Source of the DNA: Desulforhopalus sp.
GTDB lineage: Bacteria > Desulfobacterota > Desulfobulbia > Desulfobulbales > Desulfocapsaceae
NCBI GenBank assembly: GCA_030247675.1
Contig: JAOTRX010000002.1
Location: forward strand, 310,001-374,000
Length of the DNA stretch: 64,000 nucleotides
Reading direction: 5' to 3'
Shown here one piece after another: positions 37,444-45,875 of the stretch; the first letter of the stretch is position 1, and each line of letters opens with the position of its first letter. Under the pieces are notes generated by a model. It was given only the letters and a program-made list of their open reading frames with translations, ran no database searches and was not told where the DNA came from. A program made the position numbers and the translations under genes.

Positions 37444-37547
37444 GAAATAATACCAAGGTGTACTCCTATTGAATAAGGCAACGTAATCATAAGGCCAAAA
37501 GGGCTGGGTGCATTACGGCTCCTAACAATTAATGATTGGAAATTGAT

Positions 37548-38585
37548 ATGAAAACTCCAGAAACTGCCTTCGATCAAAAAAGAAGATCCTTTTTAAAGCT
37601 CTCCGGCCTCTTAGGGCTTGGAGCCGCGTCGGCCGCCCTTCTCCCGGCTGAGAAGGCGGAGGCCTTTCTTTTTGGCAAAAAGGAATTCAAGGTTACCAAA
37701 ACAAAATTGGCAATGGGCACCTTTGTGGCCATTACCGCCATTCACTCGTCCCGCGACGAAGCAGAGCAGGCCATCGGCCTAGCGTTCGAGGAAATAGACC
37801 GGCTGAACAACATGTTGACCCATTTTGACAAAAGTTCTCCGGTTGGGTCTTTTAATGCCAGCGGCAAGATTGAAGCTGTTCCCGGTGAAATGCAGGAATT
37901 AATTGCCCGTTCACTGTACCTTAACCGGGAAACCGGTGGAGCCTTTGATATTACCGTCCTCCCGATCATCGATCTCTACAAGACAAGCTTTGCGAGCAAT
38001 ACAACGCCGACTGATGCGGAGATTGATACTGCCCTCAAGAACGTAGGTATTGAGAATCTGCATGTTCAGGGTGGTGGCCTCGTTTTCGGGAAAAGCGACA
38101 TGGCCATCACCCTTGATGGTATTGCCAAAGGGTACATCGTTGATAAGGCATCGGGAGTGCTCCGTGGGAACGGCGTCACCAATCATCTTATCAATGCCGG
38201 CGGTGATATCCGGGTCAGCGGTCTTGCCGCCCAGGGAAAGGACTGGACAGTTGCCATACAGGATCCAGCTAAACGGCGAGAATTTCCGGATGTCATCACC
38301 ATGCGCGATGGGGCGATTGCCACCTCGGGGAGCTACGAGATCTATTATGACAAGGAAATGATGTTTCATCATATCGTTGATGGGCGCACCGGCCATTCTC
38401 CGAACCTGTCCAGCAGTGTGACGATTATGGCACCGACCTGTATGGATGCCGATGCTTTGGCCACGGCTGTATTCGTAATGGAACCTGTTGCCGGTGTCGA
38501 ATTTATCAACCGCCGGCCCGATTATCAGTGCTTCATCATCGGCAAGGAGGGGGATATTTCTCGCTCAAAAGGGTGGCACGTTTAA
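37548..38585 (+). CDS. apbE: FAD:protein FMN transferase, Tat-exported
   Basis: The enzyme links FMN covalently to Thr of RnfD and RnfG; both targets are encoded just upstream. The start is placed at the ATG at 37548 (345 residues). The N-terminus has a twin-arginine signal, KRRSFLKLSG (Arg12-Arg13), then an Ala/Leu-rich helix, so it acts in the periplasm; many ApbE proteins use a lipoprotein signal instead. Family motifs are AMGTFVAITA, INAGGDIRVSG, GAIATSGSYEIYYD and HHIVDGRTGHSP. It is the last gene of the Rnf group, about 100 bp after rnfB. Export of a folded, FAD-loaded enzyme would explain Tat use. Confidence 0.93.
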   Translation: MKTPETAFDQKRRSFLKLSGLLGLGAASAALLPAEKAEAFLFGKKEFKVTKTKLAMGTFVAITAIHSSRDEAEQAIGLAFEEIDRLNNMLTHFDKSSPVGSFNASGKIEAVPGEMQELIARSLYLNRETGGAFDITVLPIIDLYKTSFASNTTPTDAEIDTALKNVGIENLHVQGGGLVFGKSDMAITLDGIAKGYIVDKASGVLRGNGVTNHLINAGGDIRVSGLAAQGKDWTVAIQDPAKRREFPDVITMRDGAIATSGSYEIYYDKEMMFHHIVDGRTGHSPNLSSSVTIMAPTCMDADALATAVFVMEPVAGVEFINRRPDYQCFIIGKEGDISRSKGWHV

Positions 38586-38640
38586 AGCTAAGTTGAGCAG
38601 CTTGTCTGCTCAAACGAAACTTATGCCCTTGCGGTATAGG
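38586..38640 (+). repeat. Two-hairpin intergenic repeat, copy 1
   Basis: It starts at the base after the apbE stop. Hairpin 1 is TTGAGCAG (38593-38600) / CTGCTCAA (38606-38613) with loop CTTGT. The linker is ACGAAAC. Hairpin 2 is CTTATGCC (38620-38627) / GGTATAGG (38633-38640) with loop CTTGC. Related copies lie at 40075 and 44934, all in the same orientation. The class is not recognised. Confidence 0.75.
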
Positions 38641-38671
38641 ACAACAGAGCAGTTCATCCTGTTTTACCAAA

Positions 38672-38712
38672 CAAACGGAGAGAAATTCTTACGGGAATTT
38701 GCTCTCCGTTTG
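38672..38712 (+). terminator. Strong terminator after apbE
   Basis: CAAACGGAGAG plus AAATTC (38672-38688) pairs with GAATTT plus CTCTCCGTTTG (38695-38712) with one bulged G and a six-base loop, followed by CTTTT. This is the probable end of the Rnf-apbE transcript and separates it from the diguanylate cyclase gene. Confidence 0.8.
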
Positions 38713-38808
38713 CTTTTCAGGGTATCCTGATGACAGGCGATTCATCAAGAATACCTCGGAGAAGACAACCACTGACGGGTTTTGGGAAAATACCTTGTAG
38801 GAGAAGGG

Positions 38809-40038
38809 ATGAACATTCGCAGAAACATAATCATCTTTAATGTGCTTTGGGCCCTTCTCATAGCTGCATCCCTGGCCTGGATGGTACATAAGGCCCGCGA
38901 TGAACAGCAACGTATCGCCCTAATTTCCGCCCGATCGATATTTAAGCAAATAATTATTGCCAGGAGATGGAATTCCTCCCACGGAGGTGTTTATGCCTCC
39001 GTAACAGAGAGGAATCAACCTAATCCGTATCTTGAGGATCCCCGTCGCGATCTCCGATTTGATGAAAATCTCCTGCTCACTAAAATCAATCCGGCCTACA
39101 TGACCAGGCAGATGAGCGAGATAGCCATGCGGGAAGATGGCGTTCAATTCCACATCACCAGTCTGAAACCGCTTCGCCCGGAAAATGCCCCTAGCCCGAT
39201 AGAGGAACAATTCCTTCAGAACTTTGATAAGGGTAAAAAAGAAGAGCATGCTTTTCTTGAGGAGGACGGCCGGTCGGTCATTAAATATATGGCGCCCTTG
39301 CAAACCGAAAAATCGTGTCTCGCGTGTCACCAGAAGCAGGGATATAAAGAGGGTGATGTTCGTGGCGGAATAAGCGTATCTCTACCATTTTCCATGAATA
39401 TTGCCCTTGAAGCAATGGCTTTGCCGCACCTCCTGATATGGGCAATTGGTATGCTCGGGATGAATTTTCTTGGCTTCCAATTGGATCGATCCTACAACGT
39501 GATCAGGCGCCAGGCGGTTATGGATGCCCTTACCGGGATTCCCAACAGGCGCAGTTTTTCTGAAAGAATTCTGGCGGAATTCGCAATCTGCCGCAAAGGT
39601 GATGCCGAACTTTCTGTGATCATGTGTGATATTGATGATTTTAAAAAGTTCAATGACTATTATGGCCACATCGCTGGAGATGAATGTTTACGAAGGGTAG
39701 CGAAAGGTATTCAGGAGTCCTTGAAAAGGCCGGTTGATTTCTGTGCTCGCTATGGCGGGGAGGAGTTTGTGGTTGTCCTCCCCAACAGCACGCTGAAAGG
39801 TGCGGTGACCGTTGCCGAGAGGATCCGGCACCGTATCGAAGAGCTGCAGATCGGGCACCTAGGTTCAACTACGGGGGGTATTGTTACACTTAGTCTGGGC
39901 ATTGCTACCAGCAGGATTGTAGGTGCACTTTCATATGAGAAACTCATTAAGTGCGCGGATCAAGCTTTGTATATTGCCAAAAAGCGGGGGCGCAATCGGG
40001 TGCATCAGTATATTGAAGGGGATGAAAATGTGCTTTGA
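38809..40038 (+). CDS. Heme-type (Tll0287-like) sensor diguanylate cyclase
   Basis: The start is at the ATG at 38809 with GGAGAAGGG upstream (409 residues). Residues 9-25 form a membrane helix; 30-195 a periplasmic DUF3365/Tll0287-like domain (NPYLEDPRRDLRF, NPAYMTRQM, MAPLQTEKSC) with a c-type heme site CLACH (Cys170, Cys173, His174); 205-225 a second helix; 235-405 a GGDEF domain. The active-site loop is GGEEF (316-320) and an inhibitory I-site RxxD is present (Arg307-Asp310). It should synthesise c-di-GMP in response to redox, NO or CO sensed by the heme. It stands just after the Rnf-apbE terminator. Confidence 0.9.
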   Translation: MNIRRNIIIFNVLWALLIAASLAWMVHKARDEQQRIALISARSIFKQIIIARRWNSSHGGVYASVTERNQPNPYLEDPRRDLRFDENLLLTKINPAYMTRQMSEIAMREDGVQFHITSLKPLRPENAPSPIEEQFLQNFDKGKKEEHAFLEEDGRSVIKYMAPLQTEKSCLACHQKQGYKEGDVRGGISVSLPFSMNIALEAMALPHLLIWAIGMLGMNFLGFQLDRSYNVIRRQAVMDALTGIPNRRSFSERILAEFAICRKGDAELSVIMCDIDDFKKFNDYYGHIAGDECLRRVAKGIQESLKRPVDFCARYGGEEFVVVLPNSTLKGAVTVAERIRHRIEELQIGHLGSTTGGIVTLSLGIATSRIVGALSYEKLIKCADQALYIAKKRGRNRVHQYIEGDENVL

Positions 40039-40074
40039 TTTCAATTCTTCATGAAGAGGTAACCGGGGCAGCTT

Positions 40075-40129
40075 CGCTGAGTTGAGCAGCTAATCTGCGC
40101 AAACGAAACGTCTGTCCTTGCGGTGTACG
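40075..40129 (+). repeat. Two-hairpin intergenic repeat, copy 2
   Basis: Hairpin 1 is TTGAGCAG (40082-40089) / CTGCGCAA (40095-40102) with one mismatch. The ACGAAAC linker is kept. Hairpin 2 is CGTCTGTC (40109-40116) / GGTGTACG (40122-40129) with loop CTTGC. The hairpin 2 arms differ from copy 1 yet still pair, which supports a conserved structure. It lies between two convergent genes, 4 bp from the stop of the leftward one. Confidence 0.7.
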
Positions 40130-40133
40130 AAAC

Positions 40134-40670
40134 TTATCTGCTGAGTGTCTCAAGATTCGCGGCCATTGCTGCGTTGCCAAGGGTCACAAAAGAAGCGTGC
40201 AGTGAGCGGAGAAGTTCACGAAATACAGCGTTTTTCGGCCTGGGGGATAACAACTGGACCTCAATGGTCTTGATATCAATAATGATTTCTTCCAGTTGTT
40301 GATATTCGGGCTTCATTTCGTAAAGGTTGGCCTTGATATCGTCAAGGAGGTGTTTGAGTAATTGGCAATCAGTTGTGCTGGCGATAGAGTCCTTGCTGAG
40401 CTGCTGTCCAATGTTTGCAGAATATGCGGCCGGTTGAGAAACACCAAGAGTTTCCATGCCTTCGTGGGTGATACTAATACCCCCGGCGAGGGTACGCAGT
40501 TCCACTAATCCTGCAACCATTAGCTCCTCTGCGAGCGCTCCCGCCTCCACTTTCGCAAGGCCCATCGCTGTGCCGACTTCATACATTGACACCTGCGTTT
40601 CGGTGTTTCCTGATGTCATCTGGTGTAAAAATTCTAGAAAAAGCTTGGTGTTATGATTTTCAAGACCCAT
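40134..40670 (-). CDS. Winged-helix-like protein of unknown function
   Basis: The 178-residue product has an N-terminal part (about 8-75) with the helix-helix-helix-wing pattern of MarR/PadR-like DNA-binding domains (VSMYEVGTAMGLAKVEAGALAEELMVAGLVELRTLAGGISITHEGMETL). The C-terminal part (about 95-178) is two or three long amphipathic helices that may form a coiled-coil dimer. No ligand pocket is evident. It could be a regulator or only a wHTH protein in a structural role. Single gene, with repeat copy 2 at its 3' side. The ribosome site is weak. Confidence 0.55.
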   Translation of the reverse strand: MGLENHNTKLFLEFLHQMTSGNTETQVSMYEVGTAMGLAKVEAGALAEELMVAGLVELRTLAGGISITHEGMETLGVSQPAAYSANIGQQLSKDSIASTTDCQLLKHLLDDIKANLYEMKPEYQQLEEIIIDIKTIEVQLLSPRPKNAVFRELLRSLHASFVTLGNAAMAANLETLSR

Positions 40671-40783
40671 TGTGACTTATGACTCCGTGCAAGATTTGGC
40701 AGGGGAACTCCAGCTATACCATTGGGCCGGATTCAAAAAAGTAAAGGCACCTATCGAGGATAGGCTTCTGTCGGTCTATCATT

Positions 40784-43321
40784 TCAGGCGCACCCGCCTT
40801 CGCCAGCCAGCCAGTGCCGAAAGGCGTCCTCTGATATGCCATTGTCAGTAACGATGCCGATATTGTAAAAGGGATCGCCATTCTTCAAGAACGTGGACCA
40901 TTTGTCTTGAAACCGAGCTTTTTCATCCTGCAGGGCTGCCAATGGCCAAAGTTGGCGGCGAGCGATGCCGTCCTGGGCCATGGTCGCCTTACAATAGGGG
41001 GTGTACATATGTATTTTGCCCTGTTCAATCAGCCGGTAGGAAATATCGGTAAAGGCAAAAATAAAGGGGAAATCAGCGGAATCGCAGGGTGTCATTGCCT
41101 TTAGCAACTGACTGCGGATGAGACAAAGATCGCCACTGACTCCAATCGCTTCCTGGGGACAATGCAGGCCGTTCATGAGTTGTGAACTGCCGGTGAGAAA
41201 GTGGTGAAAGTAAAAAGGTGAGGTTCTGCTGCAATCGGGAATAGGGCTGGCGATGTCTTCATACCCTTCGGGGTAATCTACCCTGCCTGAGACAAGACCT
41301 ACATCCGCCAATTGCCCGTATTCGAGGAGGGCGGTAAGCCACTCTTCACTAAAATTTTCTAAGCTACCACTTGCGAAGGTGACAAATTCGCCTTGGATGT
41401 CGGGGAGAAGGGACGGCCAGTGCACGGCTAGGTTGAGGTCGCCCGCGACTATTCGGCAGACGGTGGCGATCCCTGTCTTTTCGCCAAAGGTGGTGGCAAT
41501 TGCCGCGCATTCCCGGTTGGTCGCGAGTATGAGCAGTTGGTGAACCGCATACCCGGCTCGGGCCAAAAGGCCAGTCAGCCACGGCAACATAAGGCTTGGT
41601 GCGCGCTCCCAACTAATCACCACCGACACTAAATGGTCTTTTTTGACGGATCTCTTGGCGCGGTAGAAGAATTTCCAGTCGGTAAAGAGTGCATCTCCAG
41701 GAAGGCAACGGCGGGCCATGGCCTTGGCGACAGCCCTTCGTCCGGCCTCGTCGGCGTAGTGCTTTTGGTCATGATTGATACTGGTTGAAGAGGCAGAGGC
41801 ACGCCAGTGATAGAGAATTTTCGGTATGTGGAGAACTGCATCGGCTTTTTCCGAGAGCTTGAGGAAGAGGTCAAGATCCTGGGCGCCGTTGAGATCCGTG
41901 TCGCAACCCCCGACATCATCAAACAGCTCTTTTTGAGCCACTACCAAATGGGTGACATAATTGTGGCAGAGCAGCAGTTCGCTATTGAAGCCTGGTTTAC
42001 GGAAGATGCTGAATTGCCGGCCGTCGGCGCCAATGAGGTCTTCATCGCTATAATACAGTTTGGCAGGGTCGGTGCTGATACGTTGGGCAATGGTTTCCAG
42101 GGCGTCTAATGCAAGCTCGTCGTCGTTGTCAAGAAAGGCGAGATAGCTCCCCTCAGCAAGTCTTGCGGCAGTGTTGGTCGCTAGAGATATCCCCCTATTT
42201 TCGGGAAGAAAAGTTACCTTAATTCTGGGGTTGGCGGCGGCCCAGTCCATTAGCAGTGGACGGACCTTCGGGGCAGTGCTGCAGTCGTCGGCAAGACACA
42301 GCTGCCAATGGGGATAGGATTGATAAAGCACGGAGCGGATACAGTTATTAAGATGGGCGGCTTCAACGTTATATACTGGGACTATGACGGAGATCAGCGG
42401 TTTTTCGGCGCAGTCAAAAATCTGCCGATTCGGATACAGGCCTTCCCTCAGACCGCTTTCGAGAAAATGCTTGAGGGGCGGCGGGGCATCACCCAGCTCG
42501 CTGAGATAGGTCTCTTTGTAGAAGGCCGGATCAAACCAGGCGCAGGGGCGCCGGTTATCATGCCCTTGGTTTCGCAGATAATGGGCAAAGGGGTCGTCGT
42601 TCTCCACCGGGCCATAGGTTCTGAGATAAAATGCGGCGTCAAATACCGGAGAAGGACTCTTAAATTCGCGGCATCCGAACATGCAATAATGGCTGATCGG
42701 GTCAAGGCCCATGTCGCGGAGCACGGGAGTTTTGTCGAGGTAAAAGGCAGTGTCGAAATAGGCGCTTGGCTGGCGGTTTTCGCCTCGACCGACCTTTAAA
42801 AAGTGGATGTAGGCCGCGACCGGATCGCTGAGAAGATGGGCAGCATCCGGATATTTCAGACAATAAAAGTGTGGATCGAAGTAGGGAGATGGCGAGCTTT
42901 GTTGCATTCCCGGCAGTTCACCTTGAAGGAAGCGGGAAAAGAGGTCAGGTTGAGACGCATCATCATCGCCAGATTGCCGGCCCAGGTATTCTGGATCAAA
43001 AAGGGGATTGGGACGGAGTCCTTGATATCTGCCGATTGTGAGATAATGGAGCAAGGGGTTGCTTTGCCCCTGGTCAAGAGAAGGAACCTGATGGATATAG
43101 TATCTGGCATCAAAAAGTGGCCCTGGCTGGCGAAGCTCGGCAAAACCCCTTGTCAGATAGTGGGCGAGTGGCTCTGCCCCTGAGGCGGCGACATCTGGGT
43201 TATTTTCAAGGTAGAAGTCAGGATCAAAGAGGCCGGATCTGAGGAGAAGACGATACTGTGGAGAGGTTAATCGATACCAGATGGTTGTAAGAATATGACG
43301 GAAATTTATGGCCATCTGCAT
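40784..43321 (-). CDS. Family 2 glycosyltransferase with seven FDxxFY repeats
   Basis: The 845-residue product has residues 29-300 built of about seven 36-40-residue repeats, each starting like LFDPDFYLENNPDV and ending DPLxHYLxxGxxEGRxP. Residues 308-530 are a GT-A glycosyltransferase domain: LISVIVPVYNVEA, DDCST, the metal-binding DNDD (398-401) and a later HWRASASSTS. The remainder (about 565-845) looks like a second, degenerate transferase-type domain (LVSVVISWERAPSLMLPWLTGLL). Such proteins build O-antigen or capsule. The Tyr/Phe/Asp-rich repeats are found in several surface-polysaccharide enzymes and their role is unclear. It lies 64 bp downstream of the ModF-like gene on the same strand. 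Confidence 0.85.
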   Translation of the reverse strand: MQMAINFRHILTTIWYRLTSPQYRLLLRSGLFDPDFYLENNPDVAASGAEPLAHYLTRGFAELRQPGPLFDARYYIHQVPSLDQGQSNPLLHYLTIGRYQGLRPNPLFDPEYLGRQSGDDDASQPDLFSRFLQGELPGMQQSSPSPYFDPHFYCLKYPDAAHLLSDPVAAYIHFLKVGRGENRQPSAYFDTAFYLDKTPVLRDMGLDPISHYCMFGCREFKSPSPVFDAAFYLRTYGPVENDDPFAHYLRNQGHDNRRPCAWFDPAFYKETYLSELGDAPPPLKHFLESGLREGLYPNRQIFDCAEKPLISVIVPVYNVEAAHLNNCIRSVLYQSYPHWQLCLADDCSTAPKVRPLLMDWAAANPRIKVTFLPENRGISLATNTAARLAEGSYLAFLDNDDELALDALETIAQRISTDPAKLYYSDEDLIGADGRQFSIFRKPGFNSELLLCHNYVTHLVVAQKELFDDVGGCDTDLNGAQDLDLFLKLSEKADAVLHIPKILYHWRASASSTSINHDQKHYADEAGRRAVAKAMARRCLPGDALFTDWKFFYRAKRSVKKDHLVSVVISWERAPSLMLPWLTGLLARAGYAVHQLLILATNRECAAIATTFGEKTGIATVCRIVAGDLNLAVHWPSLLPDIQGEFVTFASGSLENFSEEWLTALLEYGQLADVGLVSGRVDYPEGYEDIASPIPDCSRTSPFYFHHFLTGSSQLMNGLHCPQEAIGVSGDLCLIRSQLLKAMTPCDSADFPFIFAFTDISYRLIEQGKIHMYTPYCKATMAQDGIARRQLWPLAALQDEKARFQDKWSTFLKNGDPFYNIGIVTDNGISEDAFRHWLAGEGGCA

Positions 43322-43384
43322 GGTCCTCAGTTGCTGATAGGGGTATGGCCAGGCGGCCAGTTTATCAAGGCAGCCATTGTACCA

Positions 43385-44779
43385 TTATGCTGAATAGGCG
43401 TCGAGGTGGATATGCTGGCGAAAAAATGGCCGGTGTTCGTCTCTGCGATGGCTGACAAAGAGCATGGTTGAAACATGGCGGTCGGCAATTTCTTCGAGAA
43501 GGTTGAGAAGGGCGTGGCGATTGGTGTCGTCCAGGCCTTGGGTTGGCTCGTCGAGAATGAGGAGCTTCGGGCCCTTTATGAGAGCCCTGGCAATGAGTAC
43601 CAGCCGTTGATCGGCGAAACTCAAATGGCGAAACGGGGTGTCAGCGCGGGATGCAAGACCGATCCACGCCAGCCAGCTCCGGGCGGTTCTGATCTCGGCA
43701 TTCGCTGCCCTTTGGTATATACCGATGGAGTCGAAGAGTCCCGAGACAACGACCTGGAGGGCACTGCCCGGAACGCGGTGCTCACGATGCAGAGATGGCG
43801 ATACGATGCCCATGTCTTTCTTGATTTCCCAGATCGATTCTCCGCTGCCCCGTGCCCGTCCGAAGATGCGGAGTTCGTTGGCGTAACATTTGGGATTGTC
43901 ACCGATGATGATGTCGAGAAGGGTCGATTTGCCGCAGCCGTTTGGCCCGGTGATCAGGCAATGATCGCCCTGGAAGATTGTCAGGTCAAGGTGGTCGAAG
44001 AGCGACTTGCCATCATATCCGGCAAAGCCGTTGCGAAGGTAGACCAGTTCTTCCCTCTGCTTGGCATCTCTTGGCGATGGATTTCGGAAGATATCGGCAA
44101 CGGCAAGTAGCCACGGTTTGCCATCACCTGTCAGCCGGTTTTCCTCAGATAGCACCGATGCTCTCGGGCCGGCAAGAACCATGCGGCCATTTTTGATTAT
44201 CGCCAGGTGGCTACACTCGGCGGGAATGTCAGAGAGGGTATTGACACTTATCACCACCTCGACATTGCTTTCAGGGAGGCGCATGAGTATCTGATTGAGC
44301 TCCTGGCAACTTTGTTCATCAAGGCCGTCGTAGGGGTTTTCAAGGATTAATGTAGTAACGCCTTGGACGAGTCGGCAAAGGATGAGAAGCTTTCTTGCTT
44401 GGCCGGAGCTGAGTTGTCGATAACCAAGGTCAAGACAATGGCTCAAGGCAAAGGTGTCAAGCAGGGTGAGGTGGGCCTTTGGATCACCGGGCAAAAATTC
44501 CCGGACCAGTGTGCCGGGATCAGGTTTGTCGAGGAAGTCGCTGTCATCGTTGCGAATCTCGTTTTCGTAAAGTTCCTGTTGGGCACGAAAGGACACAATA
44601 CCCGGGGCCTTCGGGAGATCGAGGATGTCGACGGAGTAGGTGGTGAGCTTTCCCGAAAGCAACTCGATAAAGCGATCGATACCGGAATGGTTTTCGCCGA
44701 AGACACACCAAGATTGGTCGGGAGCGGTAACGAATTCGTCTATGAGCAGTTCGTGGTGATGGAATTTTTTAATATGCAT
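43385..44779 (-). CDS. modF: ModF-like double ABC ATPase with a degenerate first site
   Basis: The 464-residue product is two nucleotide-binding domains in tandem and no membrane part. It aligns by eye along its length with E. coli ModF (ending GRARGSGESIWEIKKDMGIVSPSLHREHRVPGSALQVVVSGLFDSIGIYQ and following). In domain 2, Walker A GPNGCGKS (279-286) and Walker B LLILDEPTQGLD are intact. In domain 1 the Walker A is GENHSGID (28-35), with the Lys lost, and Walker B is LILENPYDGLD, with Asp-Glu changed; the signature LSSGQARK is kept. Only one composite site is likely to hydrolyse ATP. The modABC transporter genes are not nearby, so a molybdate role is unproven. Confidence 0.82.
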   Translation of the reverse strand: MHIKKFHHHELLIDEFVTAPDQSWCVFGENHSGIDRFIELLSGKLTTYSVDILDLPKAPGIVSFRAQQELYENEIRNDDSDFLDKPDPGTLVREFLPGDPKAHLTLLDTFALSHCLDLGYRQLSSGQARKLLILCRLVQGVTTLILENPYDGLDEQSCQELNQILMRLPESNVEVVISVNTLSDIPAECSHLAIIKNGRMVLAGPRASVLSEENRLTGDGKPWLLAVADIFRNPSPRDAKQREELVYLRNGFAGYDGKSLFDHLDLTIFQGDHCLITGPNGCGKSTLLDIIIGDNPKCYANELRIFGRARGSGESIWEIKKDMGIVSPSLHREHRVPGSALQVVVSGLFDSIGIYQRAANAEIRTARSWLAWIGLASRADTPFRHLSFADQRLVLIARALIKGPKLLILDEPTQGLDDTNRHALLNLLEEIADRHVSTMLFVSHRRDEHRPFFRQHIHLDAYSA

Positions 44780-44933
44780 TGGCCAAGATTACCATGTCCT
44801 TTGTAAAAAAGTAAGCCGGGAGCCAGGCTGTTCCGGTGTTTCTGCAAGGGTGAGCTGATACCGCGCTTCGTTGACAGGAGCATTGTGTCCATGGTAGTTC
44901 TTGGCTCAGGGTGCAACAAGGAAGGGGCCGGAA

Positions 44934-44995
44934 AGCTAAAGCTGAATTGAGCAGCTTGTCTGCTCATACGAAACCTATGCCCTTGCGGTATAAGG
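44934..44995 (+). repeat. Two-hairpin intergenic repeat, copy 3
   Basis: Hairpin 1 is TTGAGCAG (44947-44954) / CTGCTCAT (44960-44967) with loop CTTGT. Linker ACGAAAC. Hairpin 2 is CCTATGCC (44974-44981) / GGTATAAGG (44987-44995) with loop CTTGC. The leading AGCTAA is shared with copy 1. It ends 27 bp before the start of the hydrolase gene at 45023 and could lie in its 5' leader. Confidence 0.75.
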
Positions 44996-45022
44996 CATGA
45001 TTACTACCATGCGCGAGAGGAA

Positions 45023-45814
45023 ATGAAGATGCCATTGGTATTACAGATTTTGGCCTATCTGGTGGTGTTCTATCTATTTTGCGCACTTTTTATGTATCTG
45101 CGCCAGGATTCATTTATCTTCTATCTAACCGCTGCCCGCCATGAAGACCATGGCAATGAGAAGGTCATCGATTACCACCTGCAGCAGGAAACTATAAATC
45201 TTCGTGGATGGTTGGTGAACCCCCTCTATGCTCGGGAGAAACTGCTCGTTTATTATGGCGGCAATGCCGAGGACATTTTTTATAATATCGATGAATACCA
45301 AGCTGTTCAGGCGGCTACTCTGTTTGTCGCCTATCGAGGTTACGGACCAAGTTCCGGTAAACCGGGAGAGGCGGAACTATACGCCGATGCCCTGGCCGTG
45401 GTCGATGATATCATGCGCACCTGGGCACCAAAGGAGATCTATCTCATTGGCCGCAGCCTCGGTTCAGGGGTGGCCTGCTATGTTGCGGCCAGGCGACCCG
45501 TTCAGGGGGCGATTCTCGTGACTCCCTTTGACAGCATCGAAAATGTTGCCAGAGCGCATTATCCGTGGTTGCCGATAACGCTGCTTCTCCGACATCGCTT
45601 TGCCTCTCTCGACTCATTGCTGCAAATCCGCTGTCCCCTCCTGGTGATATATGGTGGGGCGGACCAGGTGATTGCGCCGAAGCATACGGAAAATCTTATC
45701 CGCCATATAAAGAGTGAAAAGGAGATTGTCTTTATCGCTGGGGCCGATCACGGAACAATTGACATGTTCCCTGACTACTGGCCGGCGATTCTCCGTTTTA
45801 TAAACAATGAATGA
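45023..45814 (+). CDS. Membrane-anchored alpha/beta hydrolase
   Basis: The 263-residue product has an N-terminal membrane helix (about 8-26) followed by an alpha/beta-hydrolase domain of the ABHD12/13-like (YqkD/YfhR) kind. The nucleophile elbow is GRSLGSG (Ser145), the acid is Asp214 in GGADQVI, and the base His243 in ADHGTI. The oxyanion region is VYYGGNAED and the family's RGYGPSSGKP follows. A serine esterase or lipase role is likely, and substrates are unknown. GAGAGG lies close before the ATG. Repeat copy 3 is just upstream. Confidence 0.87.
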   Translation: MKMPLVLQILAYLVVFYLFCALFMYLRQDSFIFYLTAARHEDHGNEKVIDYHLQQETINLRGWLVNPLYAREKLLVYYGGNAEDIFYNIDEYQAVQAATLFVAYRGYGPSSGKPGEAELYADALAVVDDIMRTWAPKEIYLIGRSLGSGVACYVAARRPVQGAILVTPFDSIENVARAHYPWLPITLLLRHRFASLDSLLQIRCPLLVIYGGADQVIAPKHTENLIRHIKSEKEIVFIAGADHGTIDMFPDYWPAILRFINNE

Positions 45815-45875
45815 ACGGCACCCTTAGCCAGAGGATTTTATAAGCAGGAAGAAAGCGTAACTCCTCCCTTGCCGG

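Noticed and set aside
38586..44995. Three-copy hairpin element as a GEMM/c-di-GMP riboswitch
   Set aside because: It lacks the GEMM core (GCAAACC and GGACGCAAAGCC-type motifs) and copy 2 is not upstream of any gene on its strand.
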